Shown here: piece after piece, positions 12,641 to 24,121 of the stretch
Position numbering within the stretch: the stretch's first letter is position 1
Layout: each line of letters opens with the position of its first letter
NCBI RefSeq assembly: GCF_003286085.1
Contig: NW_020825298.1
Coordinates: 9,610,001 to 9,674,000 of the forward strand
Source: Drosophila persimilis
Lineage: Eukaryota; Arthropoda; Insecta; Diptera; Drosophilidae
Direction of reading: 5' to 3'
DNA: 64,000 bases
Made by a program: the position numbers and the translations under genes
Notes under the pieces: generated by a model
Databases searched by the model: none
Told to the model about the DNA's origin: nothing
What the model saw: the letters and a program-made list of their open reading frames with translations, nothing else

Positions 12641-15115
12641 GGTGTGGTTAATGCACTAGCGCACTTTCTTAATATTCCCTCGTCATTTTCTGGATTAATA
12701 TCCAACAACTTTATTACTTAAAACAGAATTGTATGACTTTTAATAGGGTTTATTAGTCGTGTTTACAGAATGGCTACAACTGCAGAAATATTGAGCCAAA
12801 GTTGAAGTTTTCTTCAATTTGAAATTGTATTAAATCTAAGAAAAATTTTAAAATTAATTTAAATATATTTTTGTATGGTATAGTCATATTTTCAGACTTA
12901 ATTTATTTACCCACAATATTTTCCAATAAAACTCTCTCAAATTCTCCAGAGAATGTCGAAAACACAAACCTTTTGGTAAATAAAACCCCCTAACCTTATG
13001 GCCACCAGTTCTTCCAAGATTAGCCCTCACTGCCACTGTTTTCCCTCACCGCAAAGCGGATGTTTTGAATACTCTCTCGATCTAGGGCTTTTCATGGCAG
13101 GCAGCGCCTTTTGTGGGCTTTTTTTCAGGTAGCAATCAGAGCTATCACTCAACCTGCAGCGTCTTGATGAGTTCAAATTGCTACTGCACTCGACTCGGGC
13201 CCCAGCCGCGAACCCATCTTCATTTATCATTTTCAATAATAATCAAAAGCCATCAAAAGCGCTGAATGAGACCGAAAAAACGAAGGCACACAATGGCCTG
13301 ACAGACTGCAATCAACTTTGGGGCGAACAAAAGATGATGCCAAAGAATTCTCGCCCGTTCCGTACTCGCGGGGGGAGGGAGGGGGTTATTAAAAAAGAAT
13401 TTGCATAAAAGACACAGGTCGAGGCACGAGCACAAAACCACAAGGATTAAGCAATAAATAACAGAGAGAGAGGGAGAGAGAGAGAGAGGGGAGTGGAGCG
13501 GAGCGGAGTGCTTGATTTTCTATGAAATTATATTCAAATTAGTTTGATGTTGCCGGCCGTAGAGGCTCCAAACGTTTGTACAAATGGCATAATTATGGTA
13601 TAGACACAAAGCACTTTGAGATCACTTTGAGGGCACTTGAAATTATGCTAAAATACCGAATGGGGAGGAGGTGTGACCAGGCCCAAGACGGAGGCCGCCA
13701 GACCCCAGACACGGGCTTGGCCGAAGCTGGAGTCGGAGTCGGAGTTGGCGGCGCTCATCAATTATCCACGTGCTTACAGAGGCTGGCAATTTGTTAGATG
13801 TCTGCGGCGGCAGTCGGAAGGAGGGGACGGACTCACTTTTGACACCTCTGACGTGATTATAACACTTTTATGGTTAGTTATTAATGCTTTTCATATTCAG
13901 TAGAAGCACGCTAGAAGGAGATTTTCCAAAAGGCAAGAAAAGTGCGTTCCAGCTCTAAGAAAATTGTGTGTAAAAAATGTAACCAAAAAGGGGACAAAAG
14001 AGACACTTCCTTTATACCTAAACATTATAAAAAAGTATTAAAATTAAATCCAATTAAATGATTTTAAAATCTTATAATTTCTAAAAAATATACAGTCCTT
14101 TTTCAATGCTCAAAAAACATCTAAAAACCCCTTAAAAAAATCTATTTAAATCTGTGAAAATAATCTTTAATTAATTTTTAAGGTCAGCGAATATTTGAAC
14201 CCATTTTCTTGGCCAAAAATTAGCATAATTTTAATTGAAACACTCAGATATGGATTACCCACAGGTCTAACTAATTTCCATAATATCACAAGAAAACCAT
14301 TTAATTGCTCTACATGCAATATCATTTCCTGAGCTCTGGGGGCCATGTAAATTTTGTGCGCCGTCTCGACGTGCAGACGATATTCAAAACTTGACCAAAG
14401 AATATTATTCATTCCGGTTGGCGCTGGCACGTCAACCGCTCGCTATCTGTTGGCCTAAACCCACAAAGATACATATAATAAAAAAATATATACAAATATT
14501 GCGTGCAGACAACAGACAATTTTATGAAAAGAAAAAAAAGGAAACAGAAGTCGAGCAGAGAGACGACGACGATTGGCTGATGAGAGGGCGCTCCGATGAT
14601 GTTAATGTGTGCCTCTGATGATGATGTTTAAGACTTGGGAGAGGGGTGGGGAACCGGTGTAGGGTTTTCGGGGAAGTGGGGGAAGTGCCGCTGCATTGCT
14701 GCAGCAAACGTGTCTGCTGATGAGGCTAATGATATGAAAATGAGTCCCGGCCGCAGATGACACGAAAGTGTGAGCAGCCATGGAGATTCATTTTATGAAT
14801 GAAATAAAGGCCGCATAATAAATCAAAAGACACACACGTTGCCAAATTTTTGAGTTCAAAAGAATCGTGATCGGGACAGGAAATGGAAATGAGATGGCAT
14901 TATTAAAAACTGCGAGGGGAAGTCCAAGGATGCCCCAAAGAGTAATTAAAAATCAATAAAAACATTGAATTCGTGATCAACCCATAAACATTCCGATTTT
15001 TAAAGGTTCCAAAAATATACAGATTTGAGTAATAATTCTGGAATACTTCAACAACTTCTCAAGCGCCCCTGGCAGGTGCTGGCTGCATCTTTTGAAAATA
15101 ATCATAAAACATCAA
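12641..15115. other. Intron just downstream of the coding exon
   Basis: This is the first 2.5 kb of the intron following the minus-strand exon, read toward lower coordinates. It holds a GA run (13463-13490), another AT-rich stretch (13970-14200) and balanced DNA between. No second coding exon is visible on the minus strand. Confidence 0.5.
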
Positions 15116-15122
15116 ACTTACC
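15116..15122 (-). other. 5' splice donor of the coding exon
   Basis: On the minus strand the exon ends in GCG and is followed at once by GTAAGT, a near-perfect fly donor. Translation beyond it reaches a stop after about five codons. It splits a glycine codon after its first base, so the next exon must begin in phase 1. Confidence 0.8.
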
Positions 15123-15715
15123 GCCAGGATTTTGCATGCAGATGTTGCTGAAGTGGCTGTCATCATTATCGGCCTCGTCTTCGTCTTCGTCTTCGTCGTC
15201 GTCGTCGGCGTCGGCAACATCGTCATCGTTATCGTCAATTGTTCCGGAGGCTGTTGATTCTGCTGTTGTTGCTGTTGCTGTGGCTTTTGGCGCCTGCAAT
15301 GGTGGGGATGTTGCAGTTCTTTTCGGTGTGCACGGCATTTCTGTGGGGCTGGGGACCATGGCAGCAACGGCCACGGGATCGTTTTGCTTTAGGGCTACCA
15401 GCGAGGCGGCCAAATTGACGTGTTGCTGAGGCGTGAACCCAAATACCGATGTTGCTGCTGCCGCCGCCGCCGCCGCCACCGCCGCTGATTGAGTTGTTGG
15501 CTCGCTTTTAATTGTTGCTGCCGTGTGTTGTTGCTGCTGTTGTTGTTGTTGTTGCCAGTACTCGGCGGCTATCAAATGTTGCAGACTGTGCGTAGGCAAA
15601 TGTTGGCCAAATAGATTGCTCAGATGTTGCAGCGGCGAACTGCTGGCCACATGTTGCTGCAGGAGTTGCTGCTGCAGCAGCAATTGCGGATGATGCGGAT
15701 GATGATGTTGCTGAA

Positions 15716-15749
<34 letters not shown>

Positions 15750-16097
15750 CTGTTGCTGGTGATGGAGGTTGCTGAGCTGATGATGATGTGGATGATGATG
15801 ATGATGTGGATGTGGATGATGGTAGAGCAGTGTGCTGGCCGCAACGCTTTCGTTGGCCTCGCCATTGATTTTGTATTTGGTTGTTGTTGTCGGCGTTGAC
15901 ATTGTTAGTGCTTCCGCTGGACACAGCTGTCGTTGGTTGTTGTTGCTGCTGTTGCTGCTGCTGCTGCCGCTAGCCTGATTTGTATTGCAATAGCTTTTGT
16001 ATTCAAGTAACATGCCGTTTTTGTTTTTGCTGGCAACCTGCTGCCGTTTCCCGTGCCGTTGCTGTTGCTGATAGTAGTTTGCTAGCAACAATGGCAT
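15122..16097 (-). CDS. N-terminal coding exon of a Q/H/A-rich, acidic, probable nuclear regulator (partial; first 325 residues)
   Basis: The frame opens at the ATG at 16097-16095. An in-frame TAA lies at 16109-16107, so this is the first usable start. It stays open for 325 codons plus one base and meets GCG|GTAAGT, whose GT is at 15121-15120. I end the exon there in phase 1; the five residues beyond are intron read-through. Seen along the protein: a short Q run (10-13), an S/N-rich stretch (42-55), a His/Pro run (93-106), 14 Gln (114-127), a Q/L/H stretch (129-149), 9 Gln (182-190), an IKSE site (196-199) matching the psi-K-x-E sumoylation consensus, 8 Ala (208-215), an amphipathic-looking segment (226-237), a TP/SP-rich basic stretch (249-271) and an Asp/Glu block (288-313). 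Such tracts are typical of fly developmental transcription factors; that role is inference. No DNA-binding domain is visible, so it must lie in later exons outside the window. I do not recognise the gene. Confidence 0.8.
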
Positions 16098-16109
16098 AAT
16101 CAGTTCTTA

Positions 16110-16132
16110 CAGCTAACTGTGCCAACAGCAGC
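16110..16132 (-). other. Candidate 3' splice acceptor just upstream of the start codon
   Basis: The minus strand reads a T/C/G-rich stretch ending in GGCACAG at 16117, then TTAG at 16113, about 15-20 bases before the start codon. If used, the exon begins at 16116 or 16112 and carries almost no 5' UTR, with the promoter further upstream. The pyrimidine tract is only moderate. The alternative is that the 5' UTR continues unspliced into 16140-16200. Confidence 0.4.
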
Positions 16133-17204
16133 AACAGAACAGCATAGAGCACACGGGTAATCACTTTCCAGGTAGATAGCAGCCCCCCAAAGAAACCTCC
16201 TTCTCCTTACGATTAGCCCGCCTCGATACGGAGTGCTCCCCGAAGTTGGTCAAGTGGACAACCAGTCGTCTGTAATTAGGCAAAGAAGATTAATTAGCCA
16301 TAAAGGGTGCTGGTGGGGGTTTAACCCACTCTTTTAGATCATAAATTAAACAAAAACAATTGTCACGCTAATAAATAATAGAAAAAACATTTAAAAATAA
16401 TATAAACGATATTTCGACTAGAGAAATACCTGCTTGTGGGATTTATAAGAATTAAATAGGTGTGAAATATTCCAAAAAAATCTTAAAATTAGTGGAAAAC
16501 TATGAGCCAAATTATTGAAGGCTGCAAAGCCCATTTCTCCTTCAACAAATGAGAATTTTCGACCATCAAGAGAGTTTCATAATAAAAGTAATTTTCTCCT
16601 TTGAAAAAAACTTCCTTCCTGCCCCTCTCCAAATACCCCCTACAAAAACAGTCCATGCCCCCCAGGGAATCAAATCTCTACCTTGCCACAAAGAAAATTC
16701 TGGCCAGGCCAAAAGCCCCAACAATTAGAAATTCAAAGACCTCAAATCGCATTTTCAGCTTAGAAGAAGAAAGAAGGCAGTCGAGACTCCACTCATTTAT
16801 GCATACTCATCATTCGGCACGCAAAGGGTTTGATGGACATGTGAACCCGTTTATCTGCTGGTTCGGGCCGCCTTCGGAGCTTCTGCTTTTCTCGCTTGGT
16901 TTTTGTCATTTTAATTAGTTCAATTTCTGTTTGTGTAAGTTTTGGTTAAATCTTCTCATTTCGCCTTGAAATTTCACCTGGCGACAAGGGCCATAAAACA
17001 TGACGGGGCTGGAAATTAAAATCCAAAAATGCCAACTCATTCGTACTTTTGGTTAGCTTATCGGGCGGTTGGGTGGGGCGTGGCGGAGGAGGGCGCGAGG
17101 CGGGGGGAGGGGGGAACAGACAAAGTCTGTCAACGGTAGCAAGGCAATTGAACTGAATATTCATAATCGCCATCCGAAGATAATAACTACAAAATAGTTT
17201 CAAT
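16133..17204. other. Non-coding DNA upstream of the coding exon
   Basis: By inference this is the 3' end of an upstream intron of the minus-strand gene. No open frame resembles a gene. A minus-strand CAG|GTATTT site at 16428 has a weak pyrimidine tract. Confidence 0.45.
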
Positions 17205-17385
17205 GCACTGAAAGAAAAAGGTGGGGCGATTAGATCGAAGAAATCAAATATAAGAAATATTTTCTATGATTTATGGGTTGGAAAATTGAAAGATATTCCC
17301 AGGTGATCGATGGTCCAATGTATTTTAAGGAAATCCAAAATAAATTAAGATTGAAAGCTTCTTTTTATAAAGACAATTTTTCATA

Positions 17386-17505
17386 CAGTAGAACTTCCAT
17401 ATAGCGAATATCAGGGGGAATTTTTTATAGGGAAATAATATAGAATTAATTTTGAAGTAATATTCCCGAAATATAAATAGCAACCCTCGTAAAGAAAATT
17501 TTTAA
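17386..17505 (+). mobile_element. Pogo-like small element, left part only
   Basis: It starts CAGTAGAACTTCCATATAGC directly after TA. It runs about 120 bases parallel to the element that begins at 17508, but lacks the right-hand inverted end. It is either a truncated copy or the left part of a tandem arrangement. Confidence 0.55.
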
Positions 17506-17507
17506 TA

Positions 17508-17677
17508 CAGTCGAACTTCCATATAGCGAATATCAGAGGGAATTTTTTATAGGGAAAATTCGTAATATGGAATTAATTTTTAAGAATATTCTATAAAAAA
17601 TATAGAGTAAAATAATAATAAATTCTTTTTAAAGAAAACATCGTTTTACGGAGGTTCGTGGTAGAGAAGTTCGACTG
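17508..17677 (+). mobile_element. Pogo-like small inverted-repeat element (MITE), 170 bp
   Basis: It begins CAGTCGAACTTCC and ends GAAGTTCGACTG, which are inverted matches, and TA flanks both ends. The CAG termini and TA target duplication are known traits of the Tc1/mariner-pogo superfamily. It has no coding capacity, so mobility would have depended on a transposase supplied elsewhere. Confidence 0.65.
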
Positions 17678-17942
17678 TATAAAATATTGGGGGCCAAGCA
17701 CCCTGCGCACTCGGCTCACTCGCTTCCTTCCAAAATATAATAGAGAAATAATCCCATTGCTTTCTTAACCTTCCACCTCCCAATATATGGAATCAATATC
17801 GAATTTAATTGAATTCATTTTAATAGTAAAGGAATTTATTTTTTTATAATTTTTCCAATTTTTGAGTCTTTCTATGCTTAAAATATAACCTCCTCTATTC
17901 CTACATTTTCCATCGTTTCTCCACCTGGATTTCTCTCAGTGC

Positions 17943-18804
17943 TGCAATTGATATATGAGTACGTTTAGTGGCAGACTCTGACGCTTCGAACCCATCGCCT
18001 CCATCGCCTCGTGGCACCCCGACACCGATCGTGGGGCACACAGACTCCACACCGAACTGCGGAATGTAATTACAAGTCATCTACCCGATGTTTTTGACCA
18101 TTTAAGCCACAACGAAACGAAGAAGAAACCCCCCCAAGAAGGGGGAACAGTAGCCGGCAATCAGACAATAAACACCGACAGAAACAAATTTCCATTCATG
18201 TATTGGGGCCTAGACACACGCATAATTGCTAATGCCATTTAAATGTGGAAGAACCCTGTTAACCCCCCCAGTCATCTTCCCCTTCCACGGCCCCATCCGA
18301 GTGCAGCGGAAATGTGGAAAGTGACGAAGGCGATTTCTCTTTGGTCTATTGTGGAGATCTCTGAACCCCGTAATCGTATTACGAAACCTATTTCGATACC
18401 AAAATGAGAACAAACTGTTCTCGCAGACAGTTTTACAGTTTTAAGCAGGGGAGCAGGGAGCCCACCATCCAAGGCATAGATTGGAAGAACTATGTCATTC
18501 GATTAGAACTATGAATAGTTGTCATTTATGGTTGATATTCAGGGAAACGATTGTAGGTTTAGGCGGGAAGACAGTAAAAAAACTTGAGCAGGAAACTCCC
18601 TGTTCGCTCTGTACGAAAAAAAAACACTAATCGAAGTAAACGAAGTTGGGAATAGTCATTATAAATTCATAATCTTATCAATTAGGAGGCGATAGTGCAC
18701 TAGAAGGTCGAATTTTAGAGGAGATTGTTCTGCAAAGGCCACAGAAAAAAATGATTAAAAAGGTATTATAATTTTCGTGCAAAAAATGGATATTTTTGGG
18801 TAAT
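17943..18804. other. Non-coding DNA
   Basis: Mostly balanced composition to about 18480, then AT-rich. No gene, RNA or clear repeat is seen. Confidence 0.5.
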
Positions 18805-19260
18805 ATTACGATATATTTGGGTAGGTTTCTAAGAGGATTTTTTATATATGGAAAAGGGATCATCAGAAGAATATGTATAGAATTTTGAAGGGATAGAAAA
18901 TCTATTAGAAGAACTATATTTGGGTTTCCGAATGCATAAAATAGTAAAACGATAAATTTAGAATTAATTTGGGTAATTTCTAGACCTTGTCTCTTCCCAA
19001 ATTCCATGTGGGTTGACCTTAAGGAATGTGCCGAAAAGAAACTGCACACATATTACGATATATTTGCCCATTTCTAAGATGATTTTTCATCAGATGAATA
19101 TGTGTAGAATTTTACAGAGACTTTACAGAGACAGAAAATCCATTAGAAGTACTATTTTTGGATCTCCGAATGCATAAACTAATAATACGATAAATTTAGA
19201 ATTAATTTGGATAATTTATAGATCTTGTTTCTACCCAAATTCCATGTGGGTTGACCTTAG
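18805..19260. repeat. Tandem duplication, two diverged units of ~247 and ~209 bp
   Basis: Units begin at 18805 and 19052 with ATTACGATATATTTG. Both run through matching segments (GAATGCATAAA, CGATAAATTTAGAATTAATT) and end in CCCAAATTCCATGTGGGTTG. The second unit lost about 40 bases. No coding frame is shared. Confidence 0.75.
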
Positions 19261-22200
19261 TTGGAGTTCACTTTAATGTGAAACATGTCCCAGCCTTCGT
19301 CATCGCCCTGGCAGGTTGTGAATCGCGTTTACTTCAGGCCAAAGTTCTATGTAAATATTGCTGTGCAACAGGCCCTCCCAACAGATGACCTTTGCCCACC
19401 CAACCACCCAACAATGCCCTGGCTTACATACGGGCTCCCCCCTTTGGGGCTGGGAATTTCCTGCGAAAACGCAGCCCATCAATTTCCCTAGAAATGCGAT
19501 ACAGTAGATATTTGGACAATAAATAGAAATAGTAGGTGTATTTTTAGCCCCGGGGCGACTTCGAATGCTAATTGAAGTTTAGTTGAAAATTAAAAACTTA
19601 ATAATACTTAAGGCCTCTCATCGATTTCTGTCAGCCAGCCAAGACCGGAGTGGGTTCGGGTCTGAATTTTCGGTGTATTTATGAATAATGGGGCGACATT
19701 CGTAAAGTGCCAAATGGGGGGTGGCTCCTGGCGGCTCAAGTCGGCTTACAGCTCTGAAGCCCACGAACTCCCGCAATGAAACAATTTGCGGCTCAGCAAC
19801 TAAGACAAATTAAACCCCATTGCAGCTCAATTATAATTAGCAAAACATTTAACTGATTGCCCCGCCCTGTCGTCGGCAGTTCCAAATTCCAAATTCCGTT
19901 TCCAAAATTCTAAACAAATTGGCTGTCGCCCTATCTAGACACCGTTTCCCCCTTTTTTGGCATTGAGTCATCCGCCGTTTCCCGGTATCAGGCGGTGCTA
20001 TCTTGAGCCACTAGCCAGGTCTTACTGTAATTGACTAATGAATGCCATTCATTGTTTCTGCGTTTTGTTTTTGAGTTAATTTGGATTGTTATTGGTTCGA
20101 TTTATGGGCAGGCGCTTTCGCAAGAACAGACACAGGTGCCAGACACCAATGGCCATCACGTGGCGTCTGATCGATTAATATACTCGTAAGAGTCACTCAA
20201 GTGCGGAAGTTTAAAGGAGATTCCCAGAATTGCGATTCAAGGGAAAGAACCAGACTCAAAATCGGTAGAGCACGGTTCAGGCGGATGATATCAGTATTTT
20301 GAATGGTGGAAAGGTACCTGGGATATCCTCTAGACAGGTATTCGATGAAGTAAGAATTATATACAGTTCATAATTAACATCAATAGCACTCTGTTTGAAC
20401 TCCCACAGCTTTAGGCATTACTCTACCCAAATATTCCCTATCTGAGACACCCCCAAACGGTCCACAATCTTTGAACTATTAACCAAAACAAAGCCAATTA
20501 AAATCTAGGCAAAAAGGGAAGTCCCTTACCCAAAAAAAGACTGCCCCATTCCAAAGATTGTCAACCATTGCCCACTTGAGGGGAGTTTACGAGTGCTATC
20601 ACGCCAAGACCTAGCCCAACCCGAACCTGGAACGATAGGGATAGCGATAGGGAAGAGTCGAAATCTGAACTGAACTTTGATCGCACCAAAACATCGGACC
20701 ATATTCCGATAGATTCCAACCCCCCAACCCATTGAAAGAGCTCTGCGAATTCCCAGAATTGTAGAGCTGAAGAACTGTAGAGCTGTAGAGCTCTCCAGAG
20801 AGCACTCGAGTGTTTGTGTGGAGTGCAGAGCGCGAAATCAGGTGAATTTAGTAAACTTTAATCACGAGCCTTCAACTTATTTGTTAATTTTGCAAATTAT
20901 ATTTTATTGTTTGGCCCCTATCGCGCTTCCGATTGACGATTGACGGAGGGGGGGTGGTGCAGGACTCCTTTGACACAAAATTAACTTATCAGTAGCAAAG
21001 AAATCAATAACTCTTATCGTCCAGTCGCTGACTTTTTGGTCTTTTATGTACATTTTTTATAAAGATAGTGATTCATATGTAAATTATAGAGAAAACTATA
21101 TGGCTCGATAAGATTTCAGTGAGATATCTCATGTTTATTTATAGCAAAATGAACACCTGATGGGTTTGAAAAGAAAGAAGTCAGGGAGAGGGCCAATGTG
21201 AACCGAAGAAAGCTGGGAATTATAAGAATCTATGGAAATTTTGATCCTCTAGGCTTTGTTGAATATTTATTCCATATTTTTACTGATTTAAAGCGGTTCT
21301 TTTTGTACAAAACATGCTCATGAACACTTCTTCTTTATTCCAAAGATTTTTCAATTCTTTTGAAGCCTCTTCTTCAATGATAAGAAAGAGCAAACATAAA
21401 TAATACAATATGTCTTATCTGTATACCCTCCTTACATTTTCACTGCTGTTTTTCCATCACCAATAAGTGAGTGAAAGGTCCCAATATTATACATAAATTT
21501 ATTCTGAAATTATTCCATAAATCCCCTCAAAATTGCTCAATCCCGGCTGAAAGAAGTCTTATCCTTCTACCAAATAAATTCCCTTAAGCTCTTCCCCTAC
21601 AGGGCATCCAATTGTCGCCGTAGCTCCGCTCACCCATCAATCGATACCCATCAAATTGATTAGTTTTGTGGTGGGCTCTCGGCCGGAGTGTGTCTTGGGC
21701 AAATGCCAATTGTCGAACACGTCAACGATGATATGCAAAGTGTTGAAGTTGCCTCAAGTGCTGTTCCTCCACGACAGGTTCTTTGGACTTTATCTCTCGC
21801 ACAGTTACGGCCTTATCGGGGAGTGGCCGGGGGCAAACAAATTGAACTCATTTTTCTTTTAAGCAAAAGAGGCTTCGCCACGAGTCGAGTCCACATAAAT
21901 ATTCCAATAATACCTAACCTGTCGTCTTGGTCTGGTCTTGTCTGTTCTGGTCTTAATCAGTTCAAGAGGCGCACCGAATATGGTAAATGGGAAAATGCAG
22001 TCAAGATAATGCACCGAGGAGGCCGGGTTCCATGCGGTTACCATTTTTATCTAATTAGGCTAAGCAGGCATGACCAAGAACAAATATTTATTATTGTACT
22101 GTAAAAATAATCAATCACTTGATCGTTACAGCAAATGGTACCACCAGCCCCCCTGCCCCACCCCCCCAAGATAACGGCATTTGAATAAGAGAAAAACAGA

Positions 22201-22319
22201 AACAGAAATAAAAGGAAATGCAGTTCCAACTTGTCCACCGATACTTGAACCCGAAAGAAAAAAACCCCAAGCAAAGCACAAGTGTTATGCTAATAAAAAC
22301 ATATCGAGACGATCGATCC

Positions 22320-22362
22320 GTGCCATCCGTGCCGTCCGTACCGTCCGTACCGTCCGTACCTT
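22320..22362. repeat. CCGTCCGTAC-type microsatellite
   Basis: Four to five imperfect copies of a 9-10 base unit on the plus strand. Confidence 0.75.
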
Positions 22363-22450
22363 ATCGCCAAAGGCAACAAAGTACATATGTACATAAATAC
22401 ATACATATATGCCCGTATTGATATAGATATAAACATCAAACAAATCGAGA

Positions 22451-22490
22451 AGGGAGGGTTGGGTAGGGTAGGGGAGGGTAGGGTAGGGGT
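22451..22490 (+). other. Cluster of eight G-runs (potential G-quadruplex)
   Basis: Eight runs of three or four G are separated by loops of one or two bases on the plus strand, which is the non-template strand for plus transcription. This spacing meets the usual G-quadruplex rule twice over. Folding is inferred from the pattern only. Confidence 0.6.
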
Positions 22491-23797
22491 AACTGCCCAA
22501 GACGATAATATTTAAAGTGTAAATCGATCGGTTTTCCTTACACTCTCTTTTGTTTATTGTATTTATTTCAATTTCAATATTATTTATCGCCTGGCGGTGG
22601 CTGGCTCTTTGCCGCGACATTGCGAAAGGTGTCGTCCGGGGTGGGGCGGGGGGGAATGAAGGAGGGCGAGGTGGCACTTCAACGCTTCAGAGTAAACCTT
22701 GATGCAGGCCCCTGTTTACCCACAGGGATGGGGGGTGAGGGGGGAGGGGAATGCCACCAGTTGGAGTCAAGGGAATGACATATGTATACCTTTTGGCTAT
22801 GGGATAGTTTTTCCTGGCCTTCATAGAATTTTTTTGGTTGGGAAAAACCCCCGATCGAAAATCGTAGCAACATAAATTAAAGACGGTTTCATTTTTATTA
22901 AAGGCTGTTCAAGATTATAGATTAGGATTGTGAAATTAAATTCGTGTTTTTTCAATTGCGTGATTCACGATTAGGGGTCCAGGAATTCTGGGGAACTACT
23001 ATCATAAAAGAAGGGCCGTTCGCAACAGAACGATTTACTCTACAAAAGAAATTACTTCAGCCACAACAAATTTTAGGATATTTGCGATACAAATTTGTAT
23101 TTTTTACCCCAAGAAAACATTGATAACATTTATCAGTGCCTTAAAAAATTAGAAACCCACCAAAAAAGATGAAAAGGGGGATTCCTGGCATATTTTTGAA
23201 GGAATTATTTTTATATATAATTAATTGGTGGATTGGAAAGTTCTAGGCCTTTGCGATGGAAATATTCGACAAAATCGCAACAAAATATAAAGAAAATCTA
23301 ATGAAATTTGTATTAAAATCCACTGCTTGCAATGTCCCAACGACAAGAAGCCTTTGAAGCCAAGGATCTGAACGAGCAGGAGGGCCCTCGAGGAGGCCAC
23401 ACAAAAGTCTGTCAAAAAGGCCAAGAAATGATTCCCTTTTTGGTGCGACAGCTATGAAATTGATAGACAAATGTCTGTACAGAATATACAAAAGGAATTT
23501 CTTTATATCGAAATCTGTATCGACATAAATATTTATACAAACAATTCCTGAGTGTGTGATTGGGACATAAAATATTCCCCTGAATAGTGTCCATCAAAAT
23601 ATTCATTTTTATTCTATGTAATATTCTTTTAAATTACCTTTTTGTTGTATTATTCTTATGATCGTATATTGTATAACTTGTGACCTCAAAATGGCAAACA
23701 AAAACTCTTCTCACTGGGCCAAACAAAAATCATTATCATATTCGTCACTTGCACTCTTGGCCCGAACAATCTGTGGCAGAATTCGTTTGAAACTCAC

Positions 23798-24121
23798 TTT
23801 GGTGCAACCCCAAAAATTTTCGTATATTTTGCGTCTTGGCCTCCCGACCGACAAGTCGCACAAATGCCGTCGTTAAAACGCAGAAAATGCGGCACAAAAG
23901 AGCCACACAAAACGCGGCGCGTGAGGGGCGATCGTGGGGCAAGAGCGGTGTGGATCGGATCGGATCTCGGATCGGTTCAGAGCAGAGGCATCACGCGGAC
24001 AGGCTCTGGCTCTGGGTCTGCCGTGGGTTCTGGTTCTGGCAGTTGGTGGCAAAGTCCGTGTGGTGTGGAGACGCGAGAGCGCGCGCACTTGAGCTACAAC
24101 CACTGAACGCTGAACTGAACT
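23798..24121 (-). promoter_or_regulatory. Candidate transcription start and non-coding first exon (minus strand)
   Basis: On the minus strand four TCA(G) initiator-like steps occur within 18 bases, with the A at 24121, 24116, 24111 and 24104; three read TCAGT. The following 320 bases are GC- and CpG-richer than the flanks and end at CAAA|GTGAGT (donor GT at 23797-23796). If this exon were joined to the acceptor near 16117, it would give a 5' UTR for the coding exon. No TATA box and only a weak downstream-element match are seen. This is inference. Confidence 0.3.

Larger units (their letters stand above)
17205..17942. mobile_element. AT-rich block with inverted ends, holding nested small elements
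   Basis: The left edge reads GCACTGAAAGAAAAAGGTGG. The right edge, on the other strand, reads GCACTGAGAGAAA, then a short mismatch, then AGGTGG. The interior is A/T-rich and carries two copies of a pogo-like inverted-repeat element (17386-17677). The inverted edges suggest a non-autonomous insertion, though no flanking duplication was seen. Confidence 0.5.
19261..23797. other. Non-coding DNA, mixed composition
   Basis: No gene is seen. It contains a short GTAGAGC-type array (20757-20798), a CCGTCCGTAC array (22321-22362) and a G-run cluster (22451-22490, listed separately). AT-rich stretches occur at 21040-21560 and 22880-23230. Confidence 0.5.

Noticed and set aside
15025-15924. Other open frames overlapping the coding exon on both strands
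   Set aside because: They are shadows of the CAG/CAA and CAT/CAC runs of the real minus-strand exon.
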